Shown in pieces: positions 15,772 to 23,791 of a stretch of 33,658 bases of DNA. Origin of the DNA: Ktedonobacteraceae bacterium (GTDB taxonomy: Bacteria; Chloroflexota; Ktedonobacteria; Ktedonobacterales; Ktedonobacteraceae); contig JADBKA010000018.1 of assembly GCA_014896635.1 (NCBI GenBank), positions 1 through 33,658 on the forward strand. The letters are read 5' to 3'. Positions within the stretch are counted from its first letter, which is position 1; the number at the start of each line of letters is the position of its first letter. The translations under genes were made by a program, and so were the position numbers. The notes under the pieces were generated by a model. That model was not told the DNA's origin. It saw only the letters and a program-made list of their open reading frames with translations, and did not search any database.

Positions 15772-18702
15772 ATGCACGTGTTACACATCAAAGAGCAGAG
15801 TGGCAGCGTCGCTACAGAAGTGCCGCGTCCTTATGATATTTCTTCGTGGCCGGACGTAGAAATCAGCACACTGAAGCCGAAAGCGTGGAAACGCTTCTAT
15901 CGGCGCAAAGCCGCAATCACAGCTTACCTGACCAGCACGGCTCCGGTTGAGAAAATAGCGGCCAGGTATGGCCTCTCGCCGCGCTTGCTACTGAACCTGA
16001 CCGCCGCCTGTCTGATATCACAGAAAGATGGTACTCCTCTGGGATTCCGCGCGCTGCTCCCCGGCGCATTGCCGGCTCACCACCCCGCAATAGTTGCGGC
16101 TCCCGCTGCCGGAGTCCCTGGTGAAGTGCAGGCAGCCGGGGACGACGACATTACACAGAAGTGTGCCTCGCTCGCTAGACCTGTCCCGGCCAGTGTAGAA
16201 GCGCTGCAATCTGCACCTGGCGACTCTCCTGCCACACAGTCTGTTCAGTCCGAACAGCTCACAGAACCTCAAGAACAAACTGGCGAAGCACAGGAAGAGG
16301 AGACGTCTCAGGAACAGCTTGATGAACTGCAAACAGAAGATGTACTACAGAAAACAGGTAGCGAAGCGCAAATGCAGAGTGCGCCCCGGGGCAGCGTTGA
16401 TACGGTGCCGGCGTTATCGCCGCTCCCCCCGGCGCGAGAGCGCAGATCCGGCAATTTACAGCAAAGCAAACGGCAGCGACGGCTGGTTCGCCAGCGCATT
16501 GAGCGCATCGACAGAGCGAAAAAACGACACACTCGCATTCGCTACCTCGTCACGCTCGCTCTGCTAACATCTCTGCTTCTCGGCCTGTTGCTGCCCCTGG
16601 GTATCGCCTGGCAGGCGTACAATTTCTATAACGATGTCCTGGCAACCGCTCGCGATGGCATCAGCCAGCTCACAGCGGTCAAAGATCTGCTCGGCGCAGC
16701 CAGGAGCGATCCGTTCTCCGCCCTCGACAGGGCGAAACTGGAGCGGGCCAGGGACTCCTTTAAAAGAGCGGAAGCTGACTTCGTGCAGTTACAGCAACTG
16801 GTGGAACGCGCAGATGTGCAGAATCTGGTGAACCAGGTCTCGCCTGACTATGGTCGTAAGCTTGTTTCAGTCAGAAATCTCATTCGCGTGGCGCTAGATG
16901 TTTCGCGCATGGGCCAGGAACTGGTTGAGCCAGGTTTACTTGCCACGAACATTATTCATGGCTCACCGCTGGCCGGCGATTCGTCAAAACCGCTCGTCAG
17001 CGTGGACGACCAGGCAACTATCCTCGGCGCCATGACGCATACGCTCTATTATCTGGATGATATCCAGTTGACCATGAACCAGGTCCGGTTGCAGGATCTT
17101 CCTCTCAGCGTCGCACAGAAGGCGCAAATCACGAGCCTGATGGTGGAATTGCCAAAGATACGCACGCTGATCGTGCAGAATCAAAGCCTGGTCGGCGCGG
17201 CCTTCTGGCTGCTTGGCGTGGGGCATGAGCGCCGCTTCCTGGTGCAGACGATGGATCGCGCGGAACTGCGCCCCGGCGGCGGATTCACCGGCCAGTACGG
17301 CATCCTCTCGCTCAAAGACGGGCGCATGACCACTCCTTTTACGCTGCGCGACGTGGCTCTGCTCGACTACGCCGGTAATGGCATGGAACTGGGCCGACAG
17401 GCGCCACCAGAGTATCGTACCTGGATGAATTTCGGTAACTGGGGGCTGCGCGACTCCAATCTTTCAGCCGATTATCCCACGACTGCGCGCCTGAATATGC
17501 AGGTTTTCCAGGAAGAAGGTGGCGGCCCGGTCGATGGCAATATCGCCTTCACAACCACTTTCATCAGCCATATCCTTGATGTCACCGGACCCATCCACGT
17601 CGGCGAAGGCTTCGATGAAACCATCACCGCGCAAAACCTGGAAGATCGCCTGCACTACTACCAGCAGGACTACAGCGCCATCGCCAGGCAGCGACAGATC
17701 ACGGGCGATACCAGTCATCAGGCGCGAAAAGCTTTTACCTCGCTCGTCGGCAAACTACTGCTTGATAAAGTGCGTCATCTGCCTACAAAGCAACTCCTCG
17801 CGCTGATAAAAAATGCCACGAAAGACCTGGAATCGCATGATCTCCAGATCTACTTCACCAATCCTATTGCGCAGCAATGGCTGGTCAATCATGGTTACAG
17901 CGGTTCCATCGACACCTTCACAAAGCAGGATGGCTTTGTCGTCAACCAGGCTAACGTCAGTATCAGCAAGGCCAGCCAGTATGTGCATACGACCGAGCAC
18001 GATGATATTGTGCTGGATAGCCAGGGGGGCGCGACGCACACCCTGACGATCACGCTTGACTACAGGCCAATGGGACCGATCTACGGCTTCGATACATATG
18101 AAAACTACCTGCGTGTTTATGCTCCGCCATCATCCCGCCTGCTCTATGGCTACGGCTTCGACAGTGGCATACCCCTCTGCAAGCCGGCACCGACGCCTCA
18201 GCCCGGTTCGCCGGGCGGTGGCGCCGGTGGCACCGGCGGCAATCCGCCGGGCAATACAAACGGTGGTGATAACAGCGGCAATAAAGACAACAATAACGAT
18301 TGCAGCAAATATAATACGTTTTTCCCCAGCGATGCCCGCTATTGCCCGAATGGAGTGTACAAGCTTGGGGATCGCAGGATGATCGGCCATCCCTGGCCCA
18401 TAAACAGCCTGAGCGGGCCAACGGCCAGCACCAGCGATCTGCCGGGCCGCGCCATGTGGGGTGGCACGACCGTCACACCAAAAAACTGCATCTCCACCAT
18501 CACTCTCTCCTGGTACGTCCCCAACGCCGTCAAACGCGACAGCCAGGGCCATCCCGTCTACAATCTGCTGGTGCAGAAGCAGAGCGGCTCTATCCCGACG
18601 CTTGAAATCAACATTGATGCGAAAGCGATCAAGGGTGCCAGGTCACTGAACGTCAAAGAGGATTTGAAAAAAGATACGCTCTATAGCCTGCCGCTAAGCT
18701 GA
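15772..18702 (+). CDS. DUF4012 membrane-anchored protein with N-terminal helix-turn-helix
   Basis: The protein has 976 aa. Residues about 33-90 (KAWKRFYRRKAAITAYL, then VEKIAARYGLSPRLLLNL) form a helix-turn-helix unit like the DNA-binding front of some transposase/integrase proteins, including a GFRALLPG close. A 150-residue Gln/Glu-rich linker leads to a basic patch (KRQRRLVRQRIERIDRAKKR) and one transmembrane helix (about 258-278). The remainder is presumably outside: DUF4012 with RPGGGFTGQYGILSL, then a Gly/Asn-rich linker (about 808-843) and a C-terminal domain. DUF4012 proteins have no proven function and are common in Actinobacteria and Chloroflexota near cell-surface genes. The HTH would be cytoplasmic, so a one-component signalling or nucleoid-tethering role is conceivable (inference). 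GGTGAGGA precedes the ATG closely. Confidence 0.85.
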   Translation: MHVLHIKEQSGSVATEVPRPYDISSWPDVEISTLKPKAWKRFYRRKAAITAYLTSTAPVEKIAARYGLSPRLLLNLTAACLISQKDGTPLGFRALLPGALPAHHPAIVAAPAAGVPGEVQAAGDDDITQKCASLARPVPASVEALQSAPGDSPATQSVQSEQLTEPQEQTGEAQEEETSQEQLDELQTEDVLQKTGSEAQMQSAPRGSVDTVPALSPLPPARERRSGNLQQSKRQRRLVRQRIERIDRAKKRHTRIRYLVTLALLTSLLLGLLLPLGIAWQAYNFYNDVLATARDGISQLTAVKDLLGAARSDPFSALDRAKLERARDSFKRAEADFVQLQQLVERADVQNLVNQVSPDYGRKLVSVRNLIRVALDVSRMGQELVEPGLLATNIIHGSPLAGDSSKPLVSVDDQATILGAMTHTLYYLDDIQLTMNQVRLQDLPLSVAQKAQITSLMVELPKIRTLIVQNQSLVGAAFWLLGVGHERRFLVQTMDRAELRPGGGFTGQYGILSLKDGRMTTPFTLRDVALLDYAGNGMELGRQAPPEYRTWMNFGNWGLRDSNLSADYPTTARLNMQVFQEEGGGPVDGNIAFTTTFISHILDVTGPIHVGEGFDETITAQNLEDRLHYYQQDYSAIARQRQITGDTSHQARKAFTSLVGKLLLDKVRHLPTKQLLALIKNATKDLESHDLQIYFTNPIAQQWLVNHGYSGSIDTFTKQDGFVVNQANVSISKASQYVHTTEHDDIVLDSQGGATHTLTITLDYRPMGPIYGFDTYENYLRVYAPPSSRLLYGYGFDSGIPLCKPAPTPQPGSPGGGAGGTGGNPPGNTNGGDNSGNKDNNNDCSKYNTFFPSDARYCPNGVYKLGDRRMIGHPWPINSLSGPTASTSDLPGRAMWGGTTVTPKNCISTITLSWYVPNAVKRDSQGHPVYNLLVQKQSGSIPTLEINIDAKAIKGARSLNVKEDLKKDTLYSLPLS

Positions 18703-18756
18703 AACGCCTGGGGAGCCTTCTTTCCCAGGTGATATACTGGGAGTTATAACAGACGA

Positions 18757-18777
18757 GCAGGCAAGCGCCTGCCTTTT
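18757..18777 (+). terminator. Intrinsic terminator after the DUF4012 gene
   Basis: GCAGGC (18757-18762) and GCCTGC (18767-18772) form a 6-bp stem with loop AAGC, followed by CTTTT. A second hairpin lies upstream (CCTGGG 18707-18712, CCCAGG 18724-18729). The paired-hairpin element begins at once after it. Confidence 0.55.
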
Positions 18778-18884
18778 GATACTCCCTTGCGTTCAGATGG
18801 GCAAGATGCGCCAGCATCTTGCCCATCTGAACGGCTATCAAGATTTCATACCAAGTTGCTTCCAGAGAAGCAACTTGGTATGAA
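18776..18884 (+). repeat. Paired-hairpin leader element, copy 2
   Basis: Two long perfect hairpins lie in tandem. The first is GTTCAGATGGGCAAGATGC (18791-18809) with GCATCTTGCCCATCTGAAC (18814-18832), a 19-bp stem with a 4-nt loop. The second is TTCATACCAAGTTGCTTC (18845-18862) with GAAGCAACTTGGTATGAA (18867-18884), an 18-bp stem with a 4-nt loop. The element starts with GATACTCCCTTGCG. It ends 19 bp before the sugar isomerase ATG, so it forms most of that gene's leader. Copy 1 at 12037-12165 has the same order relative to its downstream gene. Confidence 0.9.
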
Positions 18885-18903
18885 TAGAAACAGAGGATCT
18901 TTT

Positions 18904-19656
18904 ATGGCAAACCAGTTAGTAGGGTTACAGTTGTACACGGTGCGCGATCAAACTGCGCAGGACTTCAAGCGAACTTTGCAGTCTGTCGGCGAGATAGGTT
19001 ATGACGGTGTGGAGTTTGCTGGCTACGGCGGTATTTCGTCAAAGGAGATGGCGGCCTGCCTGGCCGACTTTAACCTGCGCGCACTCGGCGCACACGTAGG
19101 ACTGCCTGCCCTCGAAGCAGATATTGAGCGCGAACTTAACTACTGCCTTGATATCGGTTGTACGCATCTCATCATCCCTTCGCTGGAGCGGAAGTGGTGT
19201 AGTGCCGAAGGATTTCGTGCAATAGCGCCGCGCCTCAACGAGGTCGGACGGCGATGTCAGGAACGCGGCATCACGCTCTGCTACCATAACCACGATTTTG
19301 AATTTGCCCGTGAGGATGGGAAGTATTTGCTCGATATCCTGCTGGATGCTACTGATGCAGCACTTGTCAGGCTGGAATTAGATGTATACTGGGCGGCTTA
19401 TGCCGGAGCCGATCCTGTCGCTTATCTACGCAGGCACGCCGAGCGCGTTTCCTTTATCCACGTCAAGGATATGACGGCCAGTCGCACCTTCACCGAAGTG
19501 GGGGATGGTATTCTCGATATTGCCGGCTACTGTGCGGCAGCGGCAGAAAGCGGGACACGATTCCTGATCGTGGAAAATGATCTGCCACAGATTCCCTCGC
19601 TAGAGAGCGCGCGCCGCTCTCATGAGAATTTGCGGCGCATTCTGAAACAGGCTTGA
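18904..19656 (+). CDS. Sugar phosphate isomerase/epimerase (AP endonuclease 2 superfamily TIM barrel)
   Basis: This 250-aa protein belongs to the xylose-isomerase-like TIM-barrel family that isomerises or epimerises sugars with a divalent metal. Landmarks: LQLYTVRD (8-15), GVEFAGYGG (35-43), YHNHDFEF (127-134), LELDVYWAAYAG (157-168), FIHVKDM (184-190), EVGDGILD (198-205) and VEND (223-226), which supply the usual Glu, Asp, His and Glu metal ligands. The substrate is not predictable; no sugar kinase, transporter or dehydrogenase is adjacent. The ATG at 18904 follows AGAGG; an earlier in-frame ATG (18880) lies inside the hairpin element and would add non-homologous residues. Confidence 0.9.
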   Translation: MANQLVGLQLYTVRDQTAQDFKRTLQSVGEIGYDGVEFAGYGGISSKEMAACLADFNLRALGAHVGLPALEADIERELNYCLDIGCTHLIIPSLERKWCSAEGFRAIAPRLNEVGRRCQERGITLCYHNHDFEFAREDGKYLLDILLDATDAALVRLELDVYWAAYAGADPVAYLRRHAERVSFIHVKDMTASRTFTEVGDGILDIAGYCAAAAESGTRFLIVENDLPQIPSLESARRSHENLRRILKQA

Positions 19657-19684
19657 TAGCAAATCTTTGTAAAAAGGAAGAATT

Positions 19685-19735
19685 GGGGACTCCTCTATCC
19701 CCGCCAGGGGGGCAAAGCCCCCTGGCTCCCCTGCT
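19685..19735. repeat. GC-rich intergenic repeat, copy B (terminator-like)
   Basis: GCCAGGGGGGC (19703-19713) pairs with GCCCCCTGGC (19717-19726) across an AAA loop, giving a 10-bp stem with one extra G. The flanks GGGGACTCC and TCCCC fit the family seen at 27947-27998. It fills most of the gap between two convergent genes and could terminate both. Confidence 0.7.
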
Positions 19736-19741
19736 CGATGT

Positions 19742-20890
19742 TCACTGCTGAAAGAGTTGAGCGAGCGCCCGTACACGCGGCTCTGATCCCCACAGGGCCA
19801 GCAGGTGTTCATAGAGTGCGTAAACCTCGCTGAGAGCCAGCTCGCTGTTAATGCTCTGCGCGGCTCTGGCCGCTGCTTCGAGGTAGATACAGCTCTGCAC
19901 CATATTGCCGAGCACGCAGGAGGTATAGGTTTTCTGTTTGAGAAACTCCGCGCGTATGCGTTCAGGTGGCAGTGGTCGCAAATCATCGACCTGTGCGAAG
20001 GCATCCCAGGCCAGTTTAGGCTGGCCCAGGTGCAGGAAAACCAGTCCCTCATAGAGAAAGAGCAGCGAGCGGTCGCATCTGGCGTAGGAGTAGCAAGGAT
20101 CGGAGAGGGGGTCAGACGGAAACAGAGCAACGGCAAGGCGTAGAAACTGGAGCGCGTCCTGTTCTCTGCCCATCATCGCCTGGATTTCACCCAGGCCGGC
20201 GAAGACCCAGCTTTGCAGTATAGGGGAGATGGTATCCGGTCCTGCATTCACACGCCGCAGGGCATCGTTGTAAGCACTCAAGGCGGAGCCGACACGTTTG
20301 CGTGCCATAAAAATGCTTGCCAGGCGTAGTTGAGAAGCGATGTAGATATTCCAGTCTCTGGAGAGCTGGCTATAGACGAGGGCCTGAGTGCCGGCTGACT
20401 GGGCTGCGACAAAATCACCATGCTGGAGTTCGGCCAGGGCTATCAACTGATAGACCTGGGCCATGAGGCGAGCGGCGGTCAGTTGCTCCGGTCCCGGCTT
20501 GAGAGTTGGCTGTGTGAGTCCGGCAAGATAAGTAGGAAGCAGCCGTTCCAGTTCCGTCTGTCCGCCGATCATGTAGAGGTGCCAGCAAGAATCGATGCCC
20601 ATCGTCCAGAGCGCCAGGGCCTCGGCAAGCGGGCGCTGTTCCTGTTCCTGGTGTAGGACACTGTCAGCAATGTGCCTCTTCCTGCTGCGCCTGTTCTCTT
20701 TCTCTTCTGTGACAGTGAAGCCTAACTCTTCAGGAGACATTTCAAAGATCTGGCATAGTGTGTGAATTGATGTATGGCGTGGATGCTGTGCGCCCGATTC
20801 CCAGCGCCTGTAGGTTTCGAGACTGACGCCCACTTTGCTACTGACAAACTCGGCGGTCCAGCGTTTTTTGAGCCGGGCATTCTTTAACAT
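19742..20890 (-). CDS. Helix-turn-helix regulator with TPR-like repeats
   Basis: This 382-aa protein begins with an XRE-type helix-turn-helix (about 4-58): TAEFVSSKVGVSLETYRRWE is the recognition unit, followed by the family's short C-terminal helix (MSPEELGF). From about 100 on, the chain is a string of helical pairs with TPR-like spacing (AEALALWTMGIDSCWHLY; AQVYQLIALAELQHGDF; LQSWVFAGLGEIQAMMG). TPR domains of such regulators often bind peptides or partner proteins; no ligand can be named. I prefer the ATG at 20890, after GTGAGGA, over the upstream GTG at 20932, but both suit the promoter. Its target genes are unknown. Confidence 0.87.
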   Translation of the reverse strand: MLKNARLKKRWTAEFVSSKVGVSLETYRRWESGAQHPRHTSIHTLCQIFEMSPEELGFTVTEEKENRRSRKRHIADSVLHQEQEQRPLAEALALWTMGIDSCWHLYMIGGQTELERLLPTYLAGLTQPTLKPGPEQLTAARLMAQVYQLIALAELQHGDFVAAQSAGTQALVYSQLSRDWNIYIASQLRLASIFMARKRVGSALSAYNDALRRVNAGPDTISPILQSWVFAGLGEIQAMMGREQDALQFLRLAVALFPSDPLSDPCYSYARCDRSLLFLYEGLVFLHLGQPKLAWDAFAQVDDLRPLPPERIRAEFLKQKTYTSCVLGNMVQSCIYLEAAARAAQSINSELALSEVYALYEHLLALWGSEPRVRALAQLFQQ

Positions 20891-20950
20891 CGAATTATTT
20901 TTCCTCACAAAGCGGTTTCCCCCTGCGACCACGCATGTATTTTCCCTGCT

Positions 20951-20979
20951 GTTATAAAGCCTTTTCAGGTATTCGTCAA
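20951..20979 (-). promoter_or_regulatory. Promoter of the HTH/TPR regulator
   Basis: On the minus strand TTGACG (20974-20979) and TATAAC (20951-20956) are exactly 17 bp apart. The predicted start, near 20944, leaves about 12 nt before the GTG at 20932 or 54 nt before the ATG at 20890. Confidence 0.6.
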
Positions 20980-21025
20980 GTGCTGGAACGGCAAAATAAG
21001 GCGTTAGTAATGTTGGGGATCGCGG

Positions 21026-21058
21026 AAAAAAAGCCAGGAAGGCGTGATGCTCCCTGGC
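21026..21058 (-). terminator. Intrinsic terminator of the M16 peptidase gene
   Basis: Read on the minus strand, GCCAGG (21053-21058) pairs with CCTGGC (21033-21038) and is followed at once by a run of seven T (21026-21032). It lies 37 bp past the stop. Confidence 0.85.
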
Positions 21059-21094
21059 AGAGTTAAAGAGAGTATGCCAGATTGTCCGGCGCTA

Positions 21095-22366
21095 TCAGGC
21101 CAGCAATTCAGCCTCGTCGAGCGGTCCGAGCGCGGTGAGCACCTGCTTCTCGCGTATAGGGAAGCGATGCAGAGCGCGCATCACATCGGTGGCAGTCACC
21201 TTTTCGATGCGCTCGATTTCTTCCTCGACGCTGACCAGGCGGCCCTCTGTCACCCAGTCGCTGGCGAGCGAGCGCATGCGAGAAAAAGTTGACTCGCTGT
21301 TGAGCACGACATTGCTGATCCACTTATCTTTGGCACGGCGCAGTTCGTCTTCATGAACGCCATCATTGAGCAGGCTTTCCAGCTCGGCGCGTAGCAGCTT
21401 GAGCACGCGCGGGGCTTCCTGCGGCGTCGAGTTAGCTTCCATCAGCAGAACACCGGTGCCTTCCATTGCCCAGATGCCGGCACTGGCCGACTCGGCCAGT
21501 CCGCGCTGGTAGATGTTCCAGTAGAGGCGCGAGCCATCGCTGTCACCCAGAATGCTGCCGCCGAGCGTCGCTGCGTAGTAGTCAGGATCTTTAATATCGA
21601 CGGCGGGCATGGCGAGAATCATGATCTGCTGCTTCAGTTTTTTGTCAACCATGATATTATTGATGGGTTGATCTGGCTCGTAATGCGCAGTGTCGCGCCC
21701 GGCCTCGCCTGTGCGCCAGTTGTGGCAGTAGCGTTCAGCCAGTTCCACGACGTGGTTCCAGTCAAAGTTGCCGGCGATGGAGAGCACAATATTGTTGGCA
21801 CTGTAGCGGCGCTGCCAGTAGTCGCGCATCTGTTCGATGCGCATGCCGCGTATGCTTTCTCGTGTACCGAGCACGTCATGGCCGAGCGGATGGCTGCCGA
21901 AGTAGGTCTGCATCATACGGCGGTAGGCCAGGCTGTAGGGCTGGTCCTCAGAGCGCGCGATCTCATTGACGATCACCTCTTTCTCCGTCTCGAAATCGCT
22001 CTCGGCCAGGCGCGGATACATCATATCGCTCAGTAGCGCCAGTGCGCGATCCAGGTATTCGCCGAGCACACGGGCATAGTAGACGGTTGCTTCATGAGAG
22101 GTGAAGGCGTTGAGTTCGGCGCCGATCTTGTTAAAAGCCAGCGTGATTTCCTGCCAGTCGAGCGTCTGTGTACCTTTGAAGACCATATGTTCCAGGAAGT
22201 GAGAGACGCCTGCAATCGCAGGATCATATTCATCGCGCGAACCGGTGCGCACGAAATACGAGACCGCGACCGATTCAAAGTCGGGCATGGGCTGACCGAC
22301 GATTTGCAAGCCATTGCCGAGTGTGTGTGTATGAAACACAGTGCCATTGGCTGTGGTTTCTGTCAT
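21095..22366 (-). CDS. M16 family zinc peptidase (processing-protease-like)
   Basis: This 423-aa protein is of the size of the bacterial MPP/PqqL-like M16B group. The inverted zinc motif HFLEH (56-60) is present, and the third zinc ligand is a Glu in EKEVIVNEI (128-136). YSLAYR and the second-domain motif RLYWNIYQRGLAESASA (contributing the R/Y pair that holds substrate) follow, so it is likely an active full-length subunit rather than an inactive partner. M16B peptidases act on short unstructured peptides, often in dimers. The ATG at 22366 directly follows AAAGGAG at ideal spacing. No second M16 gene is adjacent, so it would be a homodimer. A clear terminator follows. Confidence 0.94.
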   Translation of the reverse strand: MTETTANGTVFHTHTLGNGLQIVGQPMPDFESVAVSYFVRTGSRDEYDPAIAGVSHFLEHMVFKGTQTLDWQEITLAFNKIGAELNAFTSHEATVYYARVLGEYLDRALALLSDMMYPRLAESDFETEKEVIVNEIARSEDQPYSLAYRRMMQTYFGSHPLGHDVLGTRESIRGMRIEQMRDYWQRRYSANNIVLSIAGNFDWNHVVELAERYCHNWRTGEAGRDTAHYEPDQPINNIMVDKKLKQQIMILAMPAVDIKDPDYYAATLGGSILGDSDGSRLYWNIYQRGLAESASAGIWAMEGTGVLLMEANSTPQEAPRVLKLLRAELESLLNDGVHEDELRRAKDKWISNVVLNSESTFSRMRSLASDWVTEGRLVSVEEEIERIEKVTATDVMRALHRFPIREKQVLTALGPLDEAELLA

Positions 22367-22534
22367 CAAAATCTCCTTTAAAAATAAGGGAAAATGACCT
22401 GCCGATAGTCCCTTACAGGCATCCGTGTGGTGCTACTATGATAGCCCGGCGGCCCCGGCGTTGTCAAATGCTTTTAATCTCACAGCCGGGCTTTTTTTCA
22501 GTTTTCCTTTCTCCTATTTCTCTCGGAAGAGAAA

Positions 22535-22612
22535 AAGAGGAAAAAGGGTTTTTCGGGTGACACCCCCGTTCCCTTCTGGGAACCCCGTCCCCTGGACTCC
22601 CGCTTTTTTAAA
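22535..22612. repeat. GC-rich intergenic repeat, copy D
   Basis: GAGGAAAAAGGGTTTTTCGG is followed by GTGACACCCCC, a hairpin GTTCCC-TTCT-GGGAAC (22568-22583), and then CCCCTGGACTCCCG with a T-run. The left part matches copy E at 12166-12209 and the right part matches copies A and C. It lies between the divergent M16 and ctaA genes, so it is not only a terminator. Confidence 0.65.
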
Positions 22613-22720
22613 AACTGAAAAGCTCTGCTCCCCGGGGCAAAAACAAGACAACCGCCCTCCTTTTTGCTATGATTATGATAGTATTTACTGTGTTTGGGAA
22701 AGGTAGGGAAAAAGGACATC

Positions 22721-23710
22721 GTGCTTACGAACCGTCTCATGAAAATTCTGGCGATTATCACAACCTTTGGGGCCTATGTGATGATCGTGCTCGGCGTACT
22801 CGTCACTACAACCGGCTCCGGCAAAGGCTGTGGTAATAGCTGGCCCTTTTGTCACGGCGAAATTATCCCCGGCACCCTCACGATCCAGGGAGTGACCGAA
22901 TACAGCCATCGTATTATGTCAAGCGCGGATGGTTTTCTGGTGCTGGTTTTGACCGTCTGGTCCTGGCTGGCTTACCGCAAAGACCGCCTCATCAAGCTCT
23001 ATGCATTTCTGAGCCTGTTCTTTGTGATCGCGCAGGGGGCGCTGGGTGCGCTGACTGTGATCTATGAAGGGACCTTCTTGCTGAACTGGCTGCTCTCGAT
23101 TCACTTTGGCCTCTCGCTGATTGCCTTTGCCAGCGTCGTTCTCCTGACCGCACGTCTCTTTGAGCTGGGCAGAAGCAGGCTGGTGAAAGCTCCGCTTCCT
23201 ATTAGCAAAGGACTCCAGTTCTCGCTCTGGGGCCTGACCATCTATACCTACCTGGTGGTCTATACTGGCGCCTATGTGCAGCACACGGGAGCCGTTGGGG
23301 GCTGCGGCTATCAGTTCCCCGGTTGCGGCTCGACCTACCTGCCGAGTTTCACCCAGCTAGCTGGTATCCAGGTTCTGCACCGCTATGCTGCGGGACTGCT
23401 CTGGGTCTGGACGCTACTCTTGCTGATCGTGGTGCTGCGCCGCTATCGGACTCAGCGCGTGCTGGTCGCGGGCCTCTGGTGGTCTCTGGCGCTGGTGACG
23501 TTGCAGGCGATCAGCGGCATCACGAATGTATTGACGATGGGGCAGATGGTGCTGGCGCTGATTCACGCCACGCTGGTCTCGCTCTATTTCTCGGTACTCA
23601 GCTATCTCTGCGCCCAGGTCGGGCGTCCCGGTCGTCACATGCAGGCAGAACAAGAGCAACCGGTAGCTGGTCAACCGGGCAGCCCTGCCATCGCTTCCCG
23701 GCATGGCTGA
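22721..23710 (+). CDS. ctaA: Heme A synthase, CtaA/COX15 family
   Basis: CtaA oxidises heme O to heme A for aa3-type cytochrome oxidases in the membrane. The 329-aa product has eight hydrophobic helices in two four-helix halves. The four heme-binding histidines are visible: H63 (EYSHR), H128 (SIHFG), H220 (VLHRYA) and H282 (LIHAT). E60 precedes the first, as in Bacillus. Each half has an extracellular Cys pair (C37/C44 and C195/C201), the redox loop type. The GTG at 22721 follows AAAAAGGA; TTG 22694 and ATG 22739 are alternatives. No ctaB or oxidase subunit gene is in the window, so it must act with distant genes. Confidence 0.95.
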   Translation: MLTNRLMKILAIITTFGAYVMIVLGVLVTTTGSGKGCGNSWPFCHGEIIPGTLTIQGVTEYSHRIMSSADGFLVLVLTVWSWLAYRKDRLIKLYAFLSLFFVIAQGALGALTVIYEGTFLLNWLLSIHFGLSLIAFASVVLLTARLFELGRSRLVKAPLPISKGLQFSLWGLTIYTYLVVYTGAYVQHTGAVGGCGYQFPGCGSTYLPSFTQLAGIQVLHRYAAGLLWVWTLLLLIVVLRRYRTQRVLVAGLWWSLALVTLQAISGITNVLTMGQMVLALIHATLVSLYFSVLSYLCAQVGRPGRHMQAEQEQPVAGQPGSPAIASRHG

Positions 23711-23731
23711 GTCAGCACTTGTTATGTCAAC

Positions 23732-23764
23732 ACTCATGCGCGTGTTGCAAGCGCGCGCATGAGT
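23732..23764. terminator. Bidirectional hairpin between ctaA and the methyltransferase
   Basis: ACTCATGCGCG (23732-23742) and CGCGCATGAGT (23754-23764) form a perfect 11-bp stem between convergent genes. A weak T-rich tail (CCCCTTTTCC) follows on the plus strand only. Confidence 0.55.
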
Positions 23765-23791
23765 CATACACCCCTTTTCCCTTCTACCGCT

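Noticed and set aside
18130..18552. 140-codon minus frame and overlapping Ala/Arg-rich frames
   Set aside because: They mirror the Gly/Asn-rich linker of the DUF4012 protein, whose low complexity leaves all frames open.
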